This document shows positions 1 to 6,037 of a stretch of 6,037 bases of DNA, piece after piece. The first letter of the stretch is position 1. Each line of letters opens with the position of its first letter. Source of the DNA: Acidobacteriota bacterium. GTDB taxonomy: Bacteria > Acidobacteriota > Terriglobia > Bryobacterales > Bryobacteraceae. The notes beneath the pieces are model-generated. The model ran no database searches. It saw only the letters and a list, made by a program, of their open reading frames with translations, and was not told where the DNA came from. A program made the translations under genes and the position numbers. The DNA lies in contig JAPKYY010000792.1 in the NCBI GenBank assembly GCA_026394095.1, positions 1 to 6,037 on the forward strand, given 5' to 3'.

Positions 1-494
1 GTCAGAAGCAGTTTGAATTCGGTAGGCGTAAGATGCACCTCGATCTGGTTCCGCCGAACTGTACGCTGAGCGAGATCCACCTCAACTTCTCCAAACCGGT
101 ACCGCTCATCCACCTGCGCCGACTCGCGCATCCGACGTAACCCAGCCCGAATCCGCGCATGCAGTTCTCCGGCCGAAAACGGCTTGGCGACAAAATCATC
201 TGCACCCAGATCCAGTGCCGCAATCTTGTCTTCTTCCCTGCCCCGGGCACTCAATACGAGAATCGGCGCTCGGCTAAACTCCCTCAGTCGTGGAATCAAC
301 GTCAGCCCATCCCCATCGGGCAGCCCCAAATCGAGCAACACCAAATCCGGTTGCCGCGATTGCGCCTCAACCAAACCTTCAGCAAGACTAGTCCCAACAG
401 CAAGCCGATAGCCAACCGCCTCAAGTGAAGTCTGTAGCACCCGCAGAATCTCGGGGTCATCCTCAACAATCAGAATGAGTGGCGCGTTTGTCAT
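1..494 (-). CDS. kdpE: KdpE response regulator, OmpR/PhoB family (partial, 3' end beyond window)
   Basis: This is the DNA-binding response regulator of the Kdp two-component system. It receives phosphate from KdpD and, in known systems, activates transcription of the kdp transport genes. I translated the minus strand from the ATG at 494-492; no stop occurs before the window edge, so 164 codons are visible, against about 225-235 for the family. The receiver domain fills about residues 4-120: acidic pair D12/D13 after LILIVE, phosphoacceptor D55 in LVLLDLGLPDGDG, switch S82 in LVLSAR, and conserved K104 in AKPF. The OmpR-type winged-helix domain then begins around residue 130 and is cut just after LTPTEFKLL. 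The start ATG overlaps the kdpD stop as ATGA, so translation is probably coupled to kdpD. The upstream purine run GAAGAAG sits only two bases before the ATG and is a poor ribosome binding site. Identity rests on the receiver motifs plus position directly after kdpD and is very likely. Confidence 0.95.
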   Translation of the reverse strand, partial: MTNAPLILIVEDDPEILRVLQTSLEAVGYRLAVGTSLAEGLVEAQSRQPDLVLLDLGLPDGDGLTLIPRLREFSRAPILVLSARGREEDKIAALDLGADDFVAKPFSAGELHARIRAGLRRMRESAQVDERYRFGEVEVDLAQRTVRRNQIEVHLTPTEFKLLL

Positions 495-3082
495 GACTTC
501 TTCAGCGGCAACAGAATTTCAAACTGAGCCCCGTGTCCAGGCCGGTTGGAAGCAGCCACCTGACCTCCGTGCGCCTGCACGATAGACTTCACGATCGCCA
601 GCCCCAACCCTACTCCGCGGCGCGACCCGCCATCCTCACCGCGATAGAACTTCTCAAACACCCGCCCCTCCTCGCCGCGCGGCAATCCCGGCCCCTCATC
701 GAGTACCGACAATCGCAACTGACTCCCCGCTCGCTCAGCCCGAACCTCTATCGCAGAAGCCGGCGGCGTGTACTTCACGGCATTCTCCAGCAGGTTCTGC
801 AAAGCTTGAGCAAGCAACTGCGCTTCGGCTTCAATCAGCGGTAGATCCGGCGCCACACTCACCTTCAACTCACGCCCGGCAAATTGATCGTCCATCTGAT
901 CCACCACGCTTCCCACAATCTCCTCCAGCGAGCACCACTCCAGCCGCAACTTCACCGGGCCATTCTCAAGCCGGGTCATCTCAAGCAAGTTACCCACCAA
1001 CCGATTCAGGCGTTTGGACTCATCCCCGATTGAAACCAGCAATTCATCACGACGCTCCCGGCCCAGTTGATCGCGCTGGTCCAGCAGCGTCGATGCAGCA
1101 CCGGCGATGCTCGTTAATGGAGTACGCAGGTCGTGGGATACCGCACTCAACAAAGAGCTGCGGAGTTGTTCCCCCTCCGCCGCAACGGCAGCCTGTCGTG
1201 CAGCCTCGCGCGCAACCAGACGATCCATTGCCTGCGCCGCTTGAGCAAGCAATGCATTGAGCAAAGCAACCTGCTCGGAATCGCGAGGTGGCTCTTCAAT
1301 GGCAAATACTCCGAAGCACTTCCCACGCACGCTCAGCGGCTGATAACGCACCGTAGCGCCAGGCAGAGTCGAAGACTCTTTGCCGGCAACCAGTCCATGA
1401 TCAAAGCACCACTGCGCCACACCTTCTTCCTGTACCGGAGGAAGCAACCCATTGGCCAGCCGCCGGCGAAAACTCAACTTGCCTTCGGCATCCGGCAGGA
1501 ACACATTCACTCCACTTCGAAACACTCCTGCGGCAATTGCAGCCAGGGACTCTGCCACCTCATAAAGCCGCTGCACATCGGCCAATTCCTTCGACAGCCG
1601 GAACAGGCTCTGCGTCCGGTTCTCACGCTCAATGGCCGCACTGGCCTGATTGCGCAGACGCACAGTGAGCGTACTGATCACGATCGACACAAAAAGCATC
1701 ACCAGAAAAGTAAGCAAATACTCAACGTCAGAAACAGCGAAGGTAAGATAAGGCCGGACACAAAAGAAGTCGAAACTGGCCACACCCAGAATCGACGTAA
1801 AAATGGCCGTTTCACGGCTGTAGCGTGAGGCAACCGCAATCACCGCCAGAAGGTAAACCATCACGATATTGGTTTGCGAAATCGTCTCTCGCATCATCAT
1901 CGCAATCGCCGTCGCTGCGGCAATCCACAGGAAGGCTTCCACAATCTCACGACCCGGAGGCACACTCACCCTGGGCCGAATTGGCCTCTCCAGCTTTCCG
2001 CCACCATCGAGAGCGATAACAGAAATTTCCCCGCTACTCTCAAGCAGCGCCCCCGCCAGCTTGCTCCCTGGCGATTTTCCAACAATGATTCTGGTGACGT
2101 TTCGCATGCGGGCAAACTCCAGCACGCTCTGCGCAACACTCTGGCCACCAATCTTCGCCGTCTCTGCCCCAAGACTTTCAGCCAGTTCCAGTGACGCCTG
2201 AATACGCTCCCGCTCGGCCGCGCTGTAGCTGGCATGGGCACCGGTTTCGACATACAGCACACACCACGGTGCCTCCCACTGCGTGGCGAGACGCTTGGTC
2301 GCTCGAATCAGATTCTGCGCGTAGGGCGAGGGCCCGATAGCCAGCAGCAATCGCTCAGCTACCGGCCAGGTTTTCTCGCCACGCAGTGCGACAACGTTCG
2401 TATCGACGTGTACAGCCGTGCGCCGCAGTGCCATTTCGCGCAGTGCATTCAGATTACCCGGCTTGAAAAAATGCACCAGCGCCCGCTCGGCCTGCTCCGG
2501 CACATAAATCTTGCCGTCCTTCATCCGGTCGATCAGTTCTTCCACCGGCAAGTCGATCAACTCCATCTCGCTTGCCAACTCCACAACCTGATCGGGAACC
2601 GTCTCTCGAACAATCACTCCCGTGATCTGGGCCACCACATCGTTGAGGCTTTCGACATGCTGCACATTCAGCGTGCTGTAAACATCGATGCCGTCGGCAA
2701 GCAACTCTTCTACGTCCTGCCAACGCTTCAGATGCCGCGAACCCTTGGCATTGGTATGGGCCAGCTCATCAATCAGAATCAACTCCGGCTTGCGCTTAAG
2801 CGCGGCATCAAGGTCGAATTCCGTCGTGCGCGGCAGGATCTCAAGCCCGGTCAGCTTCGCTGCCGTCTCTGCCCGGCCATGCGTCTCAATCACCCCAACC
2901 ACAACATCCGCTCCAGCAGCTTTCTTGGCTTGTGCCGATTCCAGCATGGCAAAGGTTTTGCCCACACCAGGCGCTGCACCAAAGAAGATTTTGAGCTTGC
3001 CTTTATGCACAGCATTCTCCTCGCGCTGCGCTCTCTCCAGCAACAGGTCGGGATTGGGCCGGGACTCGTTGTTTTCTATCAA
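491..3082 (-). CDS. kdpD: KdpD sensor histidine kinase (osmosensitive K+ channel kinase)
   Basis: This is the membrane sensor kinase of the Kdp system. It autophosphorylates on histidine and passes phosphate to KdpE when potassium is limiting. At 863 aa it is close to the E. coli protein (894). Domains in order: cytoplasmic KdpD domain about 27-235, with Walker A GAAPGVGKT (35-43) and the Walker-B-like LILIDELAHTN (101-111); universal-stress-like domain about 245-358; four closely spaced hydrophobic segments about 380-397, 405-419, 424-440 and 452-472; GAF-like region about 500-620; kinase core. Kinase motifs are intact: H-box SHDLRTPL with H650, N-box with N767, G1 DEGPGLP (795-801), F-box FEKFYRG (809-815) and G2 GVGLGLAI (823-830). 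The start appears to be TTG at 3082-3080, immediately after an in-frame TAG, so no earlier start exists. The following residues SRPNPDLLL match the usual KdpD N-terminus (RPDPD-LL), which favours this start. The gene begins 15 bases after kdpC and its stop overlaps kdpE. Confidence 0.97.
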   Translation of the reverse strand: MIENNESRPNPDLLLERAQREENAVHKGKLKIFFGAAPGVGKTFAMLESAQAKKAAGADVVVGVIETHGRAETAAKLTGLEILPRTTEFDLDAALKRKPELILIDELAHTNAKGSRHLKRWQDVEELLADGIDVYSTLNVQHVESLNDVVAQITGVIVRETVPDQVVELASEMELIDLPVEELIDRMKDGKIYVPEQAERALVHFFKPGNLNALREMALRRTAVHVDTNVVALRGEKTWPVAERLLLAIGPSPYAQNLIRATKRLATQWEAPWCVLYVETGAHASYSAAERERIQASLELAESLGAETAKIGGQSVAQSVLEFARMRNVTRIIVGKSPGSKLAGALLESSGEISVIALDGGGKLERPIRPRVSVPPGREIVEAFLWIAAATAIAMMMRETISQTNIVMVYLLAVIAVASRYSRETAIFTSILGVASFDFFCVRPYLTFAVSDVEYLLTFLVMLFVSIVISTLTVRLRNQASAAIERENRTQSLFRLSKELADVQRLYEVAESLAAIAAGVFRSGVNVFLPDAEGKLSFRRRLANGLLPPVQEEGVAQWCFDHGLVAGKESSTLPGATVRYQPLSVRGKCFGVFAIEEPPRDSEQVALLNALLAQAAQAMDRLVAREAARQAAVAAEGEQLRSSLLSAVSHDLRTPLTSIAGAASTLLDQRDQLGRERRDELLVSIGDESKRLNRLVGNLLEMTRLENGPVKLRLEWCSLEEIVGSVVDQMDDQFAGRELKVSVAPDLPLIEAEAQLLAQALQNLLENAVKYTPPASAIEVRAERAGSQLRLSVLDEGPGLPRGEEGRVFEKFYRGEDGGSRRGVGLGLAIVKSIVQAHGGQVAASNRPGHGAQFEILLPLKKS

Positions 3083-3090
3083 CTACGCTG

Positions 3091-3094
3091 CCTG
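3091..3094 (-). promoter_or_regulatory. weak ribosome binding site of kdpD
   Basis: On the minus strand CAGG precedes the kdpD TTG, with an 8-base spacer. It is the only Shine-Dalgarno-like run in the short kdpC-kdpD gap, and it is clearly weaker than the AGGAG sites of kdpB and kdpC. Together with the TTG start it suggests low translation of the sensor, or dependence on ribosomes finishing kdpC, whose stop codon ends four bases before this site. Confidence 0.5.
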
Positions 3095-3097
3095 ATT

Positions 3098-3628
3098 CTA
3101 GTTCAACAGATTTCCGTCGAGGGCCAGATTCAACTGCAATACGTTCACTCGTTCCTCGCCGAGTATCCCGAACTGCCGCCTCTCCGTATATCGCCCGATC
3201 AATTGATTCACTACACTCAACCCAATTTTGCGAGCCTCGCTTACCCGAGCCGCTTGATAACGCGCAGCCTCGGGGCTAATGTGCGGGTCCAGGCCAGAGC
3301 CAGAAGTGGTCCACATATCGCGAGGCATCCCGGCCACTGGCTTCTTCAAATCAGGATGCAAGGGGCCAAAGTTCGAGCCAGAACTCGCCTCCGCGTTATA
3401 GGGCTTGGGCCCAGTAGCAGATGGCCGCGGCCAGAAATACTGCGGCTGGTCAAAGTTCTGGCCAATCAGCTCAGAACCCAACACCTTGCCCCCAACTGTG
3501 ATCAAACTGCCCCTCGCCTGATGGCTGAAGGCAGCTTGCCCCATCACCAGCACCAGCAGCGGATAGACAAGCCCGGTCAATACCGTGAAGAAGACCAGTG
3601 CTCTCAAGGAAATCATAAATGCAGTCAT
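3098..3628 (-). CDS. kdpC: KdpC subunit of the K+-transporting ATPase
   Basis: KdpC is the small membrane-anchored subunit of the KdpFABC complex, needed for assembly and for high-affinity function. The 176 aa protein is slightly short for the family (about 190). It has one N-terminal hydrophobic segment (about residues 8-30, [19 protein letters not shown]) followed by an extracytoplasmic domain. Family signatures are all present: GLVYPL near 19-24, GSLI at 40-43, [18 protein letters not shown] at 65-73, [12 protein letters not shown], a [15 protein letters not shown] stretch near 107-121, and the terminal [12 protein letters not shown]. The ATG at 3628-3626 overlaps the kdpB stop by one base (TAATG) and follows a strong AGGAG, so this start is favoured. 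An in-frame ATG at codon 5 is a weaker alternative. Nothing suggests truncation or frameshift. Confidence 0.97.
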   Translation of the reverse strand: MTAFMISLRALVFFTVLTGLVYPLLVLVMGQAAFSHQARGSLITVGGKVLGSELIGQNFDQPQYFWPRPSATGPKPYNAEASSGSNFGPLHPDLKKPVAGMPRDMWTTSGSGLDPHISPEAARYQAARVSEARKIGLSVVNQLIGRYTERRQFGILGEERVNVLQLNLALDGNLLN

Positions 3629-5631
3629 TAGAAGACTCCTAAAATCACGTCAATCACTTTGATACCGATAAACGGCACAATCAAGCCACCCACCCCGTAG
3701 AGCAAGATGTGCCTCTGCAAGAGTGCAGCCGCTCCGATCGGTCGATACTCGATCCCTTTGAGAGCCAGCGGAATCAGCGCCACGATAATCAGGGCATTGA
3801 AAATCACAGCAGAAAGAATAGCGCTCTCCGGCGTCCTCAAGCCCATCACATTCAGAGCATTCAGCTCGGGATAGGTAGCGGCAAAGGCGGCCGGAATAAT
3901 CGCAAAATACTTCGCAACGTCATTCGCAATCGAGAACGTCGTAAGCGCGCCACGCGTGATCAACATCTGCTTACCAATTGCTACGATCTCAATCAGCTTG
4001 GTTGGATTCGAGTCGAGGTCAATCAGATTACCAGCCTCTTTCGCCGCCTGTGTGCCCGAGTTCATCGCAACGGCAACATCGGCCTGAGCAAGCGCAGGCG
4101 CATCATTAGTGCCGTCACCGGTCATCGCAACCAGCCGGCCCTCAGCCTGTTTCTCACGAATCAGCGCCAGCTTACGCTCAGGAGTTGCCTCAGCCAAAAA
4201 CTCATCGACACCCGACTCCGCCGCAATGGCAGCCGCCGTCAACGGGTTATCCCCGGTGATCATAATCGTGCGAATGCCCGCAGCGCGAAGCTCTCCAAAC
4301 CGCTCCTTGATGCCGCCCTTCACAATGTCCTTCAGATGGATCACACCCATCGCACGCCCGTCTGCAGCAACCAGCAATGGAGTGCCGCCCTGGCGAGCAA
4401 TGTCCTGTGCCGCCTGCCGCACCTCCGAAGGCACTTCCTGATTCAGCGCCCCCAGATACGCAGCAATCGAATCCATGCTTCCCTTGCGAATCTCACGCCC
4501 ATTCAAATCAACGCCAGACATCCGCGTCTTGGCCGTGAATGGAACAAAGTGCGCTCCAAGTTGGCCAAGATCCCGCTCGCGCAGTCCGAACTTTTCTTTT
4601 GCCAGCACCACAACACTCCGCCCCTCCGGAGTCTCATCCGCAAGGCTTGACAACTGAGCCACATCGGCCAGCTCGGCGTCACTCACCTTCGATGCCGGAA
4701 TAAAGGCAACCGCCTGACGATTGCCCAGCGTGATCGTTCCCGTCTTGTCCAGCAACAGAATATCGACGTCTCCGGCTGCTTCCACCGCGCGGCCCGACAT
4801 CGCAATCACATTGGCCTTCAGCATTCGGTCCATACCCGCGATGCCGATGGCAGAGAGCAAAGCGCCGATCGTTGTTGGAATTAGACACACCAACAAGGCC
4901 ACTAGCACCGTCACCGATACCGCTGAACCCTTACCCGCCTCCTTCACGGCAAAGGCCGAGAAGGGCTGCAGCGTAACCGTAGCCAACAGAAACACAATCG
5001 TCAGCGAAGCCAGCAGAATCGTGAGCGCGATCTCGTTCGGAGTCTTCTTGCGGTTGGCTCCTTCCACCAGGCCAATCATGCGATCGAGAAACGTCTCGCC
5101 GGGCTGCGAAGTGATTTGCACCACCAGCCAGTCACTCAGTACACGAGTTCCCCCGGTAACGCTCGAGCGGTCTCCGCCGCTCTCCCGGATCACCGGCGCA
5201 CTCTCACCGGTGATCGCACTTTCATCCACCGTCGCCGCGCCTTCAATCACTTCTCCATCCATCGGGATATAGTCGCCAGCCTCCACCAGCACAAAGTCTC
5301 CCTTGTGCAAGTCAGCTCCGCCGGCCGGCACCCAGGCTGCACCAAAGCGCGCCTCAAGCAGTTTCTTTGCCATCACACTCTGGCGCGACTTACGCAAAGA
5401 ATCCGCCTGGGCCTTACCTCGGCCTTCTGCGATAGCCTCGGCCAGATTGCCAAACCACACGGTAAACCACAGCCACAGCGCGATCCAGGCACTAAAGGCA
5501 GATGCATCTTGAATCGCAATCACCGTAGTGAGAATGCTGCCCACAAAGACAACAAACATCACCGGGTTCTTCGCTTGGTGCTTCGGATTGAGCTTACGAA
5601 GACTTTCAATCAATTGGTTTTGGTTCAACAT
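3628..5631 (-). CDS. kdpB: KdpB, ATP-hydrolysing subunit of the K+-transporting P-type ATPase
   Basis: KdpB is the catalytic P-type ATPase subunit (class IA) that energises K+ uptake through KdpA in the inner membrane. The protein is complete at 667 aa, near the family norm of about 680. Visible features: membrane helices M1-M2 about 22-62; actuator-domain TGES at 141-144; M3-M4 about 202-260, with IPTTIG at 251-256; phosphorylation site DKTGT with D295; nucleotide-binding FTAKTRMSG (365-373) and KGS (383-385); hinge [12 protein letters not shown] (504-515); M5-M7 about 565-665. D571 and K574 in M5 (NDVAKYF) correspond by spacing to the E. coli D583/K586 pair, which links ATP hydrolysis to K+ transport. 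S144 of TGES corresponds to the E. coli serine (S162) known for inhibitory phosphorylation. The ATG at 5631-5629 follows AGGAG by eight bases. The gene starts 11 bases after kdpA and overlaps kdpC by one base. All catalytic residues are intact. Confidence 0.99.
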   Translation of the reverse strand: MLNQNQLIESLRKLNPKHQAKNPVMFVVFVGSILTTVIAIQDASAFSAWIALWLWFTVWFGNLAEAIAEGRGKAQADSLRKSRQSVMAKKLLEARFGAAWVPAGGADLHKGDFVLVEAGDYIPMDGEVIEGAATVDESAITGESAPVIRESGGDRSSVTGGTRVLSDWLVVQITSQPGETFLDRMIGLVEGANRKKTPNEIALTILLASLTIVFLLATVTLQPFSAFAVKEAGKGSAVSVTVLVALLVCLIPTTIGALLSAIGIAGMDRMLKANVIAMSGRAVEAAGDVDILLLDKTGTITLGNRQAVAFIPASKVSDAELADVAQLSSLADETPEGRSVVVLAKEKFGLRERDLGQLGAHFVPFTAKTRMSGVDLNGREIRKGSMDSIAAYLGALNQEVPSEVRQAAQDIARQGGTPLLVAADGRAMGVIHLKDIVKGGIKERFGELRAAGIRTIMITGDNPLTAAAIAAESGVDEFLAEATPERKLALIREKQAEGRLVAMTGDGTNDAPALAQADVAVAMNSGTQAAKEAGNLIDLDSNPTKLIEIVAIGKQMLITRGALTTFSIANDVAKYFAIIPAAFAATYPELNALNVMGLRTPESAILSAVIFNALIIVALIPLALKGIEYRPIGAAALLQRHILLYGVGGLIVPFIGIKVIDVILGVF
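3636..3640 (-). promoter_or_regulatory. ribosome binding site of kdpC
   Basis: The minus strand carries AGGAG seven bases before the kdpC ATG, inside the last codons of kdpB. Together with the TAATG stop/start overlap it marks the kdpC start and points to coupled, efficient translation of KdpB and KdpC. Confidence 0.8.
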
Positions 5632-5639
5632 GGTCTTCT

Positions 5640-5644
5640 CTCCT
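5640..5644 (-). promoter_or_regulatory. ribosome binding site of kdpB, overlapping the kdpA stop
   Basis: The minus strand reads TAGGAG, where TAG (5645-5643) is the kdpA stop and AGGAG is the ribosome binding site. An 8-base spacer leads to the kdpB ATG. Ribosomes ending kdpA therefore terminate on the kdpB initiation site, a typical layout for keeping transporter subunits in proportion. Confidence 0.85.
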
Positions 5645-6037
5645 AACGCAGACGGAATTGTTCCACTACAGGGCCTAGCGCCAGGGCCGGCAGAAAGGCA
5701 AGCGCACCCACAATCACTACCGTTCCGGCAAGCAACAAAACAAACAGAGGCGTATGTGTCGGCAGCGTGCCGAGCCCCACCGGAGTCGTCTTCTTCGCGG
5801 CCAAACTCCCCGCGATAGCAATCGCCGGGATAGCCACACCAAATCGCGACACCAGCATGATCACCCCACCAAGCAGATTCACCAGCACCGAGTTCGCGCT
5901 ATAGCCCCCAAAGGCCGAGCCATTGTTGTTACCCATCGAAGTGAAGGCATAAAGGATCTCGCTAAAGCCGTGAGGCCCGTGATTGAAGAGACCACCCACA
6001 CCCTGCGGATGCACCACCGCAATGCCCGTCCCCACCA
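5643..6037 (-). CDS. kdpA: KdpA, K+-binding and translocating subunit (C-terminal part only)
   Basis: KdpA is the potassium-channel-like subunit of KdpFABC, related to the SKT/Trk superfamily, which selects and conducts K+ across the inner membrane. Only the last 130 full codons plus two bases lie in the window; the rest, over 400 residues in typical homologues, is beyond the right edge. The visible part includes [18 protein letters not shown], then [14 protein letters not shown], which fits the fourth selectivity-filter (P-loop) repeat. Two hydrophobic helices follow (about visible residues 51-77 and 97-120), separated by [10 protein letters not shown], and the protein ends [14 protein letters not shown]. 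The first full codon in the window is an internal GTG (valine), not a start. The stop TAG is at 5645-5643, within the kdpB ribosome binding site. The fragment looks intact and full-length at its C-terminus. Confidence 0.97.
   Translation of the reverse strand, partial: VGTGIAVVHPQGVGGLFNHGPHGFSEILYAFTSMGNNNGSAFGGYSANSVLVNLLGGVIMLVSRFGVAIPAIAIAGSLAAKKTTPVGLGTLPTHTPLFVLLLAGTVVIVGALAFLPALALGPVVEQFRLR

Noticed and set aside
804..1252. A 14-base direct repeat (gcttgagcaagcaa) at 804-817 and 1239-1252.
   Set aside because: Both copies lie in the same reading frame of kdpD and encode the similar peptide LLAQA in two helices (LLAQALQ and LLAQAAQ). Shared codon use explains the repeat, and no further copies form an array.
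1133..1828. A 231-codon plus-strand open frame opposite the membrane/GAF part of kdpD.
   Set aside because: It shows the same shadow pattern: Arg/His/Gln/Ser rich, no recognisable family, and fully covered by kdpD coding sequence.
3083..3097. The kdpC-kdpD gap as a place for a separate kdpDE promoter or terminator.
   Set aside because: It is only 15 bases, with no inverted repeat or T-run and no room for a promoter. A promoter inside kdpC cannot be excluded, but I saw no convincing -35/-10 pair.
2234..3631. A 465-codon open frame on the plus strand opposite all of kdpC and the first part of kdpD.
   Set aside because: It is antisense to two clearly conserved genes. The translation is rich in His, Gln, Arg and Leu without any recognisable domain, as expected when the codons of a GC-biased gene are read backwards, and no credible ribosome site or promoter was seen.
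3709..4650. A 313-codon plus-strand open frame opposite the 3' half of kdpB.
   Set aside because: It is a shadow of kdpB, with low-information basic composition and no domain. The opposite strand carries intact P-type ATPase motifs over the same bases.
6033..6035. GTG at 6035-6033 as a possible gene start, giving a short 130-residue protein.
   Set aside because: The codon is internal to kdpA. The frame stays open to the window edge, and the following residues match the interior of the C-terminal third of KdpA, so it is a valine in a gene cut by the window.

Overview
The window is a dense piece of a kdp operon, the high-affinity ATP-driven potassium uptake system and its own two-component regulator. 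All five genes lie on the minus strand. In transcription order, from the right end of the window to the left, they are kdpA (3' end only), kdpB, kdpC, kdpD and kdpE (5' part only). There is no second locus, RNA gene, mobile element, CRISPR array or sizeable non-coding stretch. The only non-coding gaps are 11 bases between kdpA and kdpB and 15 bases between kdpC and kdpD.

Layout: 5643-6037 holds the last 130 codons of kdpA (potassium-channel-like subunit). 3628-5631 is a complete kdpB (P-type ATPase subunit, 667 aa). 3098-3628 is a complete kdpC (176 aa). 491-3082 is a complete kdpD (sensor kinase, 863 aa, apparently starting at TTG). 1-494 holds the first 164 codons of kdpE (response regulator), cut by the window edge in its DNA-binding domain. 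The junctions are tight: the kdpA stop codon lies inside the kdpB ribosome binding site, kdpB and kdpC overlap by one base (TAATG), and kdpD and kdpE overlap by four (ATGA). This supports one polycistronic message with translational coupling.

How the genes work together: KdpA binds and conducts K+, KdpB hydrolyses ATP through an aspartyl-phosphate, and KdpC stabilises or assists the complex. KdpD is a membrane-bound histidine kinase that responds to potassium limitation or ionic stress and phosphorylates KdpE. In known systems KdpE then activates the kdp promoter. That promoter, and any small kdpF, would lie upstream of kdpA beyond the right edge of the window.

Organism: a moderately GC-rich bacterium, by eye. 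The full-length KdpD with cytoplasmic KdpD/USP domains, four membrane segments, GAF and kinase domains, and the ABCDE order, are widespread in Gram-negative phyla. An acidobacterial or proteobacterial source fits, but the window does not settle it. I looked for an undescribed system and found none: this is a conventional kdp operon. The points worth a second look are translational details, mainly the kdpD start and the contrast in ribosome binding sites between transporter and regulator genes.
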